Both the position numbers and the translations under genes were made by a program. Source: Haemaphysalis longicornis (Eukaryota > Arthropoda > Arachnida > Ixodida > Ixodidae). From it: a stretch of 64,000 nucleotides of DNA. The DNA is taken from positions 34,733,702-34,797,701 of the forward strand of contig CM023449.1 in the NCBI GenBank assembly GCA_013339765.2. The letters run 5' to 3'. Under the pieces are notes generated by a model. It was given only the letters and a program-made list of their open reading frames with translations, made no database searches and was not told where the DNA came from. Positions 12,322-23,291 of this stretch are shown piece after piece (positions within the stretch are counted from its first letter, which is position 1; every line of letters begins with the position of its first letter).

Positions 12322-12752
12322 TCATTTGCGGGGGGTGTGCAAGTCTTGGAGGGGTGAAGGGTAGGGAAACTCAAGGTGGTTGACCCGGGCTTTTGTACAG
12401 ACTCGTCGGGTGTCCCAAAGCAAGGTGTCTTGGCCCTTTATTGCGAAGTGCAGCCGGTTGTCCAATGACGACTGAGCGCTTCTGAGGATGTCCTCGATTT
12501 GCGGTAGGGGCGCAAGGTCCCGAAGCTTCCGTAGATCGGTGAACTTGGGAAGGCCCGTGTTAGTCCGACGGATGTGTCGGTGGAGAACTTGCAATGTCTT
12601 TTCAGCTGTTTTTGACAGGGTTACGACTGTACCCCCGTAGGTGATCATACCAATTGCAATAGATCTCAAAAGGATGGTGCAGGCTGCCTGTCGTGTTCCG
12701 CCGAACTTGTTGGAAGCGCGTTTGATTGCGTGTAGGACCGCAGGCCATTGCT
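12322..12752 (-). mobile_element. Inverted 5' part of a LINE (twin-priming product)
   Basis: The minus-strand frame is open from about 12752 down to 12325. It encodes an RT connection segment ('HAIKRASNKFGG', 'SIAIGMITYGGTVV', 'LHRHIRRTNTGLPKF'). In these LINEs this segment lies directly upstream of RNase H. Here it is inverted and joined head to head to the + strand RNase H that starts at 12753. The 5' end of the inverted part touches the junction and its 3' end faces outward, exactly the arrangement left by twin priming. Confidence 0.8.
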
Positions 12753-13702
12753 CTCAATGGATTTCGTCTGGCCTTGGGCCTGGTACAAACTCTGGACCAG
12801 CGAAGCCAGACGTTACGTCTGCACACTGGACCACGCAACACCTGTACAAGCAGAACTTTTGGCTATCTGGACAGCTCTGAGAGACAACACCGGGCCTTCC
12901 GTCATATATACAGACTCATATGAGGCACTACGTAGGATAGAGGACCCAAAAACAGACGACGCCACTGCTCAACGCATCCGCCAGATACTCCAGCACAAGC
13001 AGAGGATCGACGTTGACGCCAGGGTCACCTGGACGCTGGGACACGTCGGGGATCACGGGGGTGGTAACGAGGTGGCACATGGTCTTGCCACCTCACAATC
13101 TGGAGTTCTACCTGTACATCTCCAGCCTCTCCTGCTCGGATCTCCCGACCTCCGCGACCACCCCTACGCTGACTCGCTGCCAGGCGGCCACTTCGAAATG
13201 GCGCGAGTACGACGCTACCTCCGGCTTCTTCACCGCGAGAGATTAAAAAGCATTACCCCTCCACAAATCTTTAAGAATTTACCCCTCGGCCGATCGCAAG
13301 AAATATTTATTAACAAAGTACTTGCCAACACGGCCACTACACCTCATATCATCCATAAATGGCATACACTTGCTGACCGGAAGAAGGGCATTGGCACCGC
13401 TACTCCCTGCACCTTTTGTCACACTGTGTGTGAAGCAAACATGGACCATCTTGTTCTGCGCTGCTCCGCTTTGATATTCATAGACTGAACCATAATGTTT
13501 TTCAAAATTCAGATATAGAAGCATTACATAGGGACATTCTCAAAAATCCTCAATGCCTGGTGACCTTAGCCCAGTTTGGCGTTGCCAGTGGCCTGGCGAG
13601 CGTGATTTAGTGTGCGTCTACCTCCCTCCCTATTTCCCCTCTTCCCCCTCCAGCGACCTACGGTCTTCCCCTTCCTAATAAAATAATTTATCATCATCAT
13701 TT
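12753..13702 (+). mobile_element. LINE 3' part: RNase H, CCHC and tail
   Basis: Codes for RNase H from 'VQAELLAIWTAL' through 'IYTDSYEALRRI' and 'TWTLGHVGDHGGGNEVAH'. A linker follows ('FINKVLANTATTPHIIHKW') and then the CCHC knuckle 'CTFCx9HLVLRC'. A stop at 13486 results from a frameshift near 13465; the other frame continues as 'ALHRDILKNPQCLVTLAQFG' to a stop at about 13608. The 3' UTR ends 'taataaaataatttatcatcatcat'-like at about 13702. The first RNase H strand ('YTDgs') is missing, lost at the inversion junction. A related element occupies 4180-6868. Confidence 0.85.
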
Positions 13703-13799
13703 CGTCTTTTAGGTGTTCCCTTGGTCTTCTCCGGGCGGGCCAATGGGGAGGCATCGCGGGAGCGCATATGGCACGTTCAATCTTGGCTGTTTTTTTTAT

Positions 13800-13831
13800 T
13801 TTTTCGTTTTTTTCTCTCTCTCTCTCTTTTG
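13800..13831. repeat. T/CT-rich simple repeat
   Basis: A T-rich stretch followed by (CT)n, shortly beyond the 3' end of the preceding LINE. Confidence 0.8.
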
Positions 13832-13904
13832 AACTTAGGCTAAATTCTTTCTTATGCTCCACTATCTTGCATCCTATGATTGATTACAATGGAAAAAGAA
13901 CCCT

Positions 13905-13985
13905 CCTTGACCAATCCCCCTAAGTGGGTATGCGCCATTTTTTGGGCCACCACCCCCCTCACTTCGTGTTCCGACGCACGTGTAC
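13905..13985 (+). repeat. Dispersed repeat, copy 2
   Basis: A direct copy of 12070-12151, sharing 'ccccctaagtgggtatgcgc' and 'ttccgacgcacgtgtac'. The two copies flank the 12.3-13.7 kb LINE. They could be independent insertions or part of a local duplication. Confidence 0.75.
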
Positions 13986-13989
13986 GATG

Positions 13990-15786
13990 GTGGCGGGTTC
14001 GTTCTCTTCACTTCCACCTCGTTTCTGCACGCGCAGTACAGTAAAAAAACCGACCAACGATAAACGAACGGTTCGGCGTCAATATTGTTCTTTCAAAATC
14101 GCCAATCTAAAGAGGAGAAACGCATTTCTGCGAATACTCTGCCGCAGCACCGGTTTGAAATTGCGGCAGGGAGTCGCATCCATACTTAGAGCCCGATGTC
14201 ACTAGCCAATCACGTGACCAAACGCAGGCGCGTTCTGACCGATGCAAGCAAAGCGGTCGGTGGCCCAATATTCTGTCATAATCCGTTGTAATCGGTCATG
14301 GTTTTCTTCATTTCGCTCCGCCGCAAGACTTGAAGTGTTCAACTTGCGTATTCCCGAAATGTCGAGCAGAAGGCAAGTGCGGAATTCGTGCGGCTTCTTG
14401 GCATCTTGCTTCCTTTTAGAAGGCGACCCAAGCTCAGCGTTATGGCTGTATGGCGGGGGTTCGAAGCTACTAGTCAAGATGTTCGGTGTGCTTTGGTGAC
14501 CAAGCGGCGCCAAGTTATGTTGCTTACACAACTTTACCATTTATATTTGCCGTCATTGCCGAAAGTAACATAAAGTGTCATAACTGATAGTAATTGTGCG
14601 TTTTTTTTTCTTTCGGTTGTGGTAAATGCGAGCGTTTCACCATATCTCTTTTCCGGGGAAGTCACGAGACCTGTCGCTCGGGGAGGCCGCGTTTAAATTC
14701 AGCGTCGCATGCTTACAATAATCAGGGTTGGGTGCTTGTGGAGGAGAGCATTCTGGCAACGCTTACCGACGCTTCACCTAGCGGCAGATATCCACAAACG
14801 TCGGTCGCAATTTAGCTTAAGATTCTGAACAGGTTTAGGGAGGTACCCATTGTTGTGAATTTAGCCATACTGCCTTCTCTATTTTTATTAAGTGCTTGAC
14901 TAGAAGGATTTCCTCGTATATCGATAAAAAATACCCCGCGATTGGTATGGCGATGGCGATTGCAAATGAGTGATTTACCTTGCTTTGGGGGTTACCTTGG
15001 TTACTTTTTTTCACCTTTTTGGTTATCTTAAAACCATGGGATTTTTCTCCTAGTGGCCAAAAGTCTTCTGCTGTGGTTTAAAAGCAGCCGCATTTCATCT
15101 TTTGTTTTTTAATTGCCGCTCGCGACGGCTTCGTGCACTCTTGTTGCTACCATTGAATATTACTTCGTGCGTTGTATGAAACAAAGTCGTGATATTCGTA
15201 CCGGCTTCTTCTTTGGTTGTCCAGAATATCCTCATGTTTGAATCAACTCTAATTCTCGTATGTAGGGGGGAAAGGGGGCGAAGGGGCCGCCCGCTTGCCA
15301 AAAGGGTCGGCTTTCCAAGGGTTAGCCCACGAGGACAGACTGTTCCTATATAACAAAAACACTACTACAGATAATATATTTGTTACAAGCTATGCACTAC
15401 GTTTCCGGTACTGTGGACGCAGCTTCCGTCATAAATATAAATTTGCGAACAGTTCTAAAGGAACAGAGATAAACAAAACTGATAACGTTGTGCAAAGTAG
15501 CCGACGCATGAACCTGAATGTCTTAGGGCCTTCCGCCGCGGTAGAAGACGCGTGTCCTGAAAAAATGTCTTCCAGCTCGTATACCTATAGGTCCTACCTA
15601 ATTTTAGGCCTTCCTGCACATATTTAGAGAATCATTATCGCATGCTGCAGTTTGGTCTTACGTAATCAAAAATGTTCATAGTATATTCCGTTCGCAAGTA
15701 TTTCTAAAATCCTCCTTGTTGTCGTGTGCGACCACTGAACACGGGGATTCTGTCATGCTGCCCGGTTTTTTCCCTTTTCCGTCCAG
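13990..15786. other. Stretch without a recognisable gene
   Basis: ORFs at 14202-14540 (-) and 15295-15627 (+) have no recognisable motif. The last 25 bases, 15763-15787, are T/C-rich and end in CAG, a good 3' splice acceptor directly before the KCMF1-like sequence. Confidence 0.45.
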
Positions 15787-15787
15787 G

Positions 15788-17350
15788 TTGTCTGTGCCAC
15801 GAAGGGGTGAGCTGCGATGCGTGCTCACGGTCAGACTCCGGGAAAGCGCTACAAGTGCCTCATATGCTACGACTACGACCCTGTGCGAGGACTTGCTACG
15901 AAGAGGAGGCTACCAGTAAGGGTCACAGTACCGAGCACGCCGTCCAGTGCATCCTGACGCCTTCGGACTGGGAGCTCTACTACGCCGGGGAGCCGGCCGA
16001 CCAGCCTCACTCCTTCACTTGTCCCATGTGCTCCACCATGGGCTTCACGCTGGCTGGTCTCCGGGAGCACGTGTCCTCCGAGCACACGGAGACGGCGACG
16101 CACGTGGTGTGTCCGGTGTGCGCGGCGACTCCCGGCGGAGAGCCGAATCGCATGACGGGTGACTTGGCCTTGCACCTTAGCACTGACCACGCAAGGAGCC
16201 GACACCTCCAGGATGAAGAGCCGTTCTCGCGACGCTCGCTGAGAGTCTCCCAGTTTCGCTTCGGCGCAGTCGGAAACCCCGTGCCAGGTCGGCAACCGCA
16301 AAGGCCGTCGTCATTACGGGTCACCATCCCGCCATCGTCGCCGCCTGATTCGGGGCCTTTCAGTACCATCTCTGACCTGCAGTCCCAGGCATCAGCGGAA
16401 GCCCGGCGCACTTCGACGCTGCCCCGGGTTACTTGGGCAGTACCTGAGGTTCAGGAGATACGAATGAGACTGGAAGCTACTCGGCAGGAATTACAGGCGG
16501 CGTATCAGGAGCATATTCGCCCTCGGCCTCCGGGACGCCCCTCCGGCCGTGACTTCGGTATACTCTCTCCCTCCGGCGCGCATTCCAGAGCCGGTGGACG
16601 CGCCTCCGAAGGCCACGTTTGTCGAACCGCCGCTTCCCGATGACCCTCGGTTCCTGCTCAACGGGATCATCGAGGCAAGTGTGTGGGAATCCCGGAAGCA
16701 GGCGCTGGAAGTGGAACGGGCTGACCGCAGCTTGTTCGTCCAGGAGCTGTTGCTCAGTGCACTGGCGCTGCAGACTCCAGTTGGTCCCGATGGTCCGTGG
16801 GGAGAGTCCAAGTTTCACGGTGAGACCACACACCCCGATGCGAGTGCTACCATAGCTCTGGAGCCGAATGTTGCCACGAGCTCGAAGAAACCTGCAACCA
16901 CAGGCGCGGAATCGGCTGTCAACACTAGCCCTGAGCAGGTTTATGCCAAAAGCCAGAAGCCGGCTGTTACCACCTGCCTGGAGCCTAATGTGACCACGAG
17001 CTCTCAGTCGGCGGCGATAGAAAGCCAGGATAGTCATCCGCTCACAAGTTTGGAGCCCGGTGCTGGAGACCTGGCGCAGACTACTACTACAAGCACGGAG
17101 CCAACTACACCTACTACTCTAGCGCCAAGTACTTCAGCCAGCTCCGGGCTGGCTGACCACAAGCCCGAGGTCGACAGCGACAAACTCCCCAATTTCAAAT
17201 GACTCAACCCACACTACCCACCCGACCTGACTTGCTAACCCGTATAGTGACTTCCTGGTGACCATGTTAATCCCTTAAGCATACTTTTTATAACAGTCTT
17301 CACCACAGCTTTCCTCTGTAGTGTAAAATTGCAATAAAGTGCCCACACTG
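15788..17350 (+). pseudogene. KCMF1: KCMF1-like (ZZ/Di19 zinc-finger E3 ligase) damaged copy
   Basis: KCMF1 proteins are E3 ubiquitin ligases with an N-terminal ZZ zinc finger and a Di19-type zinc-binding domain. Here 'CHEGVSCDAC' opens the ZZ finger at 15795. The next part reads 'KRYKCLICYDYD' only in another frame (15847-15879), and the original frame resumes with 'CYEEEAT'. Two compensating indels therefore remove two ZZ cysteines. The Di19 region follows ('HSFTCPMCSTMGFT', 'LREHVSSEHTET', 'VVCPVCAATPGGEPN'). A further shift near 16540 moves to the frame holding the family's C-terminal signature 'ERADRSLFVQELLLSALAL' (from 16714), then a Thr/Ser-rich tail to the stop at 17200-17202. 'aataaa' lies at 17333. 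The coding part is one exon, whereas animal KCMF1 genes have several. No A-tract follows the polyadenylation signal, and an acceptor-like site precedes it. A degraded retrocopy is most likely; a real terminal exon with assembly indels is the alternative. Confidence 0.82.
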
Positions 17351-18070
17351 TCGAAGCCTTGGGAGGTCTTTACGGTTGACCCCCTTCAGTCGTGTACTTG
17401 ACCGAAACTTCCTCAGTTATCGCGCTACCTCGAGGTACAAACGACGCTGTGACTTCCCTGTCGCCTCGTTCATTTTCAATTCCCGTGGTAAGTTAAGAAA
17501 AGTTGCATAAACAGTGTCAGAGGTATTTTTTCAGTACAAGTAACAATAACAAAATGGCGTTATTTGGGCTCGAATATATCTGAAAAGTAGGGAATAGCAA
17601 CGAAGCGCTCCGGTTATGAGAGAAATGAAGATAACTTTGTGAGTCACGATACGAACATTGTTGGGACACAGAGGAAAATTGTGGGCACCGAATTTTTCCA
17701 TTCTCTTGTCCCTTTGGACACCCTCTCACATTCAGTGTCTGTGGGGCTGGACAAAACTGACGCAAGCAGTGGACCTACAAGTGGGCTGAGGTGGGAGGGT
17801 TACCCCACCCTCTCCGCGCGTATTTCAGCTTGCACTACCCCATGCCGGTACGACAGAGTTCAAGAGCCTTACAGACGGCCATGCAGTGTCATGAACAACG
17901 CTGCTTGCTTTCCTCGTCCCATGCCCGCCCTGGCACGGCGGAGCCTGTGGGCCCAATGCAAAAAATTACCCCACCTTCCCGCGAGGGGAACCCCGTGGAG
18001 ATGCGACGCATCTTGGGGGTGTGTTTCCGTTGGGTTGATTCTCTAATTGCGTGAAACGAGTGAGGAACGC
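17350..18070. other. Stretch without a recognisable gene
   Basis: No domain, repeat or element end that I can identify. Confidence 0.4.
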
Positions 18071-18071
18071 G

Positions 18072-18240
18072 TACGATGTATTCTTTAACACGCGGCGTAA
18101 CGTTAACGATGACGGCCTTGTGGTCGCTGAAGTGTACGGGTAGTGGATGGTGAAGTAACGGGACCACCGTGCAATTTGCAGCGAAGATAAAGTCTATGCA
18201 CGTGCCCGAAATCGGAACGCCGGTGCTGGAACGACCGCGG
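18072..18240 (-). pseudogene. AP-endonuclease-like fragment of a LINE
   Basis: The minus-strand translation contains 'SGTCIDFIFAANC' and 'VHFSDHKAVIVNV'. This is the C-terminal end of an exonuclease-endonuclease-phosphatase fold, where 'SDH' carries the catalytic Asp-His pair. LINEs commonly carry this domain upstream of RT. No RT is attached, so only a fragment remains. Confidence 0.55.
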
Positions 18241-18278
18241 CTATGACGCAACGTGGCGCGGCTATGAGGCAACACAAT

Positions 18279-18350
18279 CAAACACAATCCACTTTAATCC
18301 AATCCAATCCAATCCAAGCCAAGCTAACCCAATCGAATCCAATCCAATGC
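18279..18350. repeat. AATCC-type simple repeat
   Basis: Imperfect tandem 'aatcc'/'aagcc' pentamers over about 70 bases. Confidence 0.9.
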
Positions 18351-19735
18351 CCCTCGCGAGAGAGTGTTCGCTATCGGAGAGGAGAGGGGGTGAGCGGCGA
18401 AGAGCGCAGCTCGCGCGGCGAGGAGAATGGGGGAGGGGTGTGGACGGACAACAACAACGCCGTATGGAAGGACAAGGCGAGTGAGTGAGATGCAGTCGCA
18501 TCTAAAACTGGGCCGTCTGGGGACATCGGGCAGCTGGCTGGGAAAGCCTTGGCTGTCCGAACCACTCTTGCCTTCCCTGCCGCCAGCGGGGCAGGTGACA
18601 GTAGTCACACAAACCTGATTGCATTGCCTAAGCGACCATCCACTACCATCACCATGAGCACATTCCGATTCTCTTCTACACGGATGGTCCACCTCAGTGT
18701 TCAATGCTTCATAACTCTTACGTACTCCCATGTCCTGCGTCAGCCTCATTAGAATGTCTAGTATCTCATCAATGCACCTGGTTTCCTGATCCGTCGCGAT
18801 CTTTGTTTTTTTCCGCGCTGCTCACGCTGTTTCTTGTGTGGTCTACTTATTATTCAGGAAGACTAACATCCGGGCGTGCTGGTGCAGAGATGGGGTACAG
18901 AGTTTGCTTGTGAACAGGGTGTACAAAGCCATTGACAACAATAAGCCAAAAAAGAGTAGACCTGAGCGCGTTGCTTGCCTCTTCTTCATAGAAACAAGTG
19001 TGCCTCGCAGCTACGTCACGGTGCGTCCACTCCACTTCCCAATTGCTTCACCCCGCACTGCATGACGGGTGCCAGACCTTTGCCAACGCTGCACGACGTT
19101 AGTGCAACCTAGGGCCTCCTCGATTTACGCGTCCTGCATGGTCTGCGAGCATTCAACGACGGCCCTAGGACGAAAGACACCATGGAATACACGGGAAAAT
19201 GTAGCCCCGCGGATCGCGTGCCTTGCTGTTCTCGGACGATGCGGTACTGATAATGGAAGAGTCTCACAGTGTCCCCATTTCGTGTGCGAATGGGCGGGCG
19301 GCCAGTAGGCCCTGCAGCTGGCAAATATGGCCTGTGCCGGTCATCAGCGGGTTCACCGCTCGAGAAGCGGTGACTGCTGTGGCTGGAGGGCCTTACAGCG
19401 GGGACGCTGCTTCCTACGGATTACCCTGCTGCGGGACGCCGAGCACCTGTTCCGCCGCGCGTCCCAGGCCGGAGAGCCTCTGCTCAGGGCAAACCTATGG
19501 CTTCTTTTCGTACCGAAGCCAATTCAGAGAAGCCACTCCCCTAACTTCAGCGTCAGCACCGCGGCGCGAAGTGATAAGTGATTAGTTTCAAGTGGCCCTG
19601 ATAAAGACGTTCTAGCCACGCGTCAGTTGACGCAACTAGGCCAGGCCTTCAACTGCCTGAGAGTTCCAAGGACGAAAAAGAGTGCGCTCATAAACGATTA
19701 TGATGCGCTCATAGACGATTATAAGTGCCTATTTT
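18350..19735. other. Stretch without a recognisable gene
   Basis: Only short ORFs without motifs. The upstream limit of the next LINE is unclear and may lie inside the last few hundred bases. Confidence 0.4.
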
Positions 19736-22612
19736 ATGCGCCGCCCTTAAGGTTGCAACGCGGACAGCTTGGGTGGCCGAGTCTAGGCCAGTTCCTGAGC
19801 TGCATCTCCTTCGATTATGGGCAGCTCGTCGTCGTGCTGAACGGGCTGCGAACCGGTATCCAGGATCTCCAGAATAGCGAGCTTCTTTAAATCGTGCCAC
19901 AGCCGCTGCCCGCCGCCACGAGAAGCGCCTTTCTAGACAAAGGTGGTTAGATTGGTGTGCGTCCATTGGACCGTCCTCAACGACATCTTACATCTTCCAT
20001 CTGGCGGACATTCCGCAGTATGAAAGCTGGTGCACGACCACCGGACCCTGCCACTAGTGCGTGCCTTGCCTCTGGGAAAACGCCAAAACAATTTGCCCCA
20101 GAGTTAGCCAAAGCATTCTTCCCGGCGCTCGACCAGGCTCCACCACAATTCATCGGCCAACTTTACCTCCCTCCTGAAGCAGGTGCGTGCCCAGCTCAGG
20201 TGGACATTGATGGCACACAAGGGCCCTTTACAATGTCGGAATTTGTGGCCGCCATCGACCAGGCAAAGTTGCGCACAGCTCCGAGACCAGATGGTATCAC
20301 CTATGAAGTGTTCAAGAACGCTGATTGCCCAGCTCTTCAGTGGATGCTTGACTCACTCAACGCCATCTGGGCCTCAGGGTGAGATCCCAGCTTCCTGGAA
20401 ACATGCGGAGGTGGTGCCGATACCAAAACCAGGCAAGCCAGTGGACCGCATGAGTAACCTTAGGCCGATTGCATTGACGTGCACTATCTGCAAGCTGCTG
20501 GAGCGTATGCTCGCTACTCGCCTGTCCTGGTGTCTTGAGCGCTACCTGTGGCATCATCCAGCTCAGATAGGCTTCCGCCAACACCTCGGTACAGAAGATG
20601 GCCTGAAACATCTTTCGAACATGGTACTTTTGGGTGGCACAGCTCGCAGCATACGAACGCTCCTAACCATGGATGTCCTAAAGGCTTATGACCATGTCAG
20701 TCACTCAGCGATCCTTACCATCTTACGTCAGCTAAAAGTTCCAGTCATGGTCTGAAAGTTGGTGCGGTCTTTCCTCGACAGTCGTACCTTTTCTATACGC
20801 ATCGGCAAGGAAAGGGTAGGGCATTTCACCTCAGAGCGGGGAGTACCCGAGGGCTCTGTGTTGGCACCAGCGTTGTTTAATGTGGCACTCCTTCCCCTCG
20901 CGTGGCAGTTAGCTACCATTCCGGACGTTTTCTTTCTAATCTACGCCCATGACATTACAGCCTGGTCAGTACATGCAGATTTGAACAGACAGCAGGCAGG
21001 CCTCCAGGCTAGACAAAACGGAGCATTCGTGCGCCAAGATTAGATTGACACTTTCGGCTGCAAAGACGACCTTCATGTCGATCACAAATAGGTGGGGCCG
21101 ACGTCGTCTTTCCCAGACGCCCCCCTCCTTGGCCTTAAACGGCCGTGCTCTCAATCCCGCATCGTCAATGCGAGTGCTTGGAGTAGAAATAGACGCCTCT
21201 GGGTCCACGGCTCCATGGATCCGCTGCGTGCGTGGCAAAGCCTCCAAGACGCTTCATCTCTTCCGACGGATCTCACAAAAGACCGGCGGTGCCTGTAGTC
21301 GCATGGCACGTATCCTAGTTCGATCTGTCTTACAATTCCGTCTGATATACCAAGCTCAGTTTCAGCATCTCACACGAAGGGACTGGGACCTACTGGAAAG
21401 TGTAAACCAAGAGGCTATGCGAGTTATCACAGGCCTGCCTCGTATGACCCCAATTCCGACGCTACAAGCGGAGGCCCAGCTGAACACCCTCGACGAGCTT
21501 GTTGAACAGCGGAGGAGGGCACGTCGCCTGAAAATTCAAACAGTTCCCGTTGCTGCGGCATTGGCCCACTACTTCGATTTTAAGTCACCTGTTATATTAC
21601 GAAAATCGCCTGACCTTCCCCCTTGGAGCCGAAGCCAATCCACAGACAACCGGCCACTGACCCAGATACGCCGTTTTCATAATCAGTCACTGCAGCCCAA
21701 CCCTTTTCCCTCGGAGTCGGATGGCACAGCCGATGCAATGCAAGTGTACGTCGACGCAGGCATGGCCCAAAATCTCCTACACACCAGCCTTGTGTGCCCC
21801 ACTCATCAGAAGTGCAGCAGACCTGCTCATACCTCACCGAGGCACCTCTTCCTTCAATCATGACAGAACTTCTGCCCATCCGGGATGGGTTATCCTCATT
21901 AGAGCCTCGATTACGCATAAACCCGCCATTGTGCCTTCACCTGTACACAGACTCCACACAGGCAGTCCGGGAACTCCGACGCGTCGCCAAGTCGCTCGAC
22001 TTGACCTGCGATGTGCATCGCATTGTGAACTCATTTTTCCGTGTCCCGTGCGAGTTCTGTGGAATAGACGTTCGACACCTGCCCACACTGACGCTGACGC
22101 GGCCTGCCATCCCCAGAGGGTAACTGGGCCGCTACCCCTGCTCCAGTTGTCGCAGAGTGACACCCTCATCATTCACAAGGAGTCTCTCCGGCGCTCCACG
22201 CGTGCCCTTCTTCCCCCGCGCGGGTCGGACCTTCCTGGCGGTTTAACCCGCCGCGAGGAGGTGGCGCTTCGGAGAATCCGCGTGGGCGCAGCTTTGACCC
22301 CGGCGATAAAGGCCTCATGGAGGACGCAAGTTCCCCCAGAAACATGCCCCTTCTGTAAAACCCTTGCTTCTGAAGCGGCCCTGGTCCACCTCCTGGATTC
22401 ATGCTCGGGCCTCCAGACAGCACGAGTTCGTCACATGAGGGCCCTTGGGTACCACCCAGGACGACCACCTGACCTTCGCCGCTGGACGCACGGTCCCCAA
22501 TACCGGCCCCTCCTCGACTTCATTGTGGAGACGGGACTGCTGGACTACATCTAGTTTATGCCAAAGGGCGTACTTGCGTAATAAAACAAAAAGCTTATGC
22601 TTTCTCGTTATG
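19736..22612 (+). mobile_element. I/R1-type LINE, long but decayed
   Basis: The pre-RT basic segment ('ARRRAERAANRYPG', 'AARRHEKRLSRQRW') is visible at 19820-19960. RT follows in several frames: 'APRPDGITYEVFKN' (about 20281); 'IPASWKHAEVVPIPKPGK' (about 20390, after a frameshift); 'IGFRQHLGTEDGL'; 'TMDVLKAYDHVSHS'; then 'RGVPEGSVLAPALFN'. The catalytic box is 'YAHD' instead of YADD (about 20943). The connection region follows from 21045 ('LRRISQKTGG'-like). RNase H remains are seen as 'VYVDAG' and 'LYTDSTQAVREL'. The CCHC knuckle is 'CPFCx9HLLDSC', and the ORF ends with 'VETGLLDYI' at 22552-22554. 'aataaa' follows at 22580. There are at least five frameshifts or stops. Confidence 0.88.
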
Positions 22613-23254
22613 CTTTCTTCTGCTTCCTCTTCCTCAGATAGCACGTGAGGTCAATAGCGGTTGCGTGGTTGGTTGGTACCTCCTAGCAATTCGATGCATT
22701 TAGGAGTTACAACGAAGACTTGTGATGTCAAATTACTATAGTCAATAAGCGTTACCCTCAGCCACACATGCTAACTCCGTCACAAAAACGAAATTTCCCG
22801 TTAGATTTCCAATGTAGGTATGTGCAATTCTAATAATCGTAATCATCATCATACGCAGTCTGCTTTTCTGTGCTGAGAGTAACCTATTGTGGGGAACTCT
22901 ATCCGTGTCAACAGCTGCCCACATTTCATTAGTGTCCGGTAACGACGTTTGCGCAATAGTAACGCCTAGTTTTATATTAACGGTAATATACAGGCAAAGC
23001 AAGGTTTTTTCCTTAGAACTTCATTTGCTTCGTTTCTCAGCACTCCCCTTTATGGTTTATCGTAAGAAGTTTTCTTTCGTTTTAGTATTACCATCTTTTA
23101 TCTCAGGCCACGTCTTGAATAAAAAAAAGATATAAACTTGCATATTTTTACCTCTTTATGAAATTGCTAAAACATTGTAATTAACCACGTTTCAGGCCTT
23201 TAGTAATACCATTTGTATGCGCTACGCAAAAAACGAAGAAGAAGATGAGTTAGA
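22613..23254. other. Stretch without a recognisable gene
   Basis: AT-rich sequence with no motif or element ends that I can see. Confidence 0.4.
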
Positions 23255-23290
23255 ACCTGACGGCACAGCATCATGGCTGTGCCGTCAGGT
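23255..23290. repeat. Perfect 15-bp hairpin, 6-base loop
   Basis: The arm acctgacggcacagc (23255-23269), loop atcatg, and exact reverse complement (23276-23290). It sits at the 5' border of the LINE that starts just downstream. Confidence 0.95.
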
Positions 23291-23291
23291 C

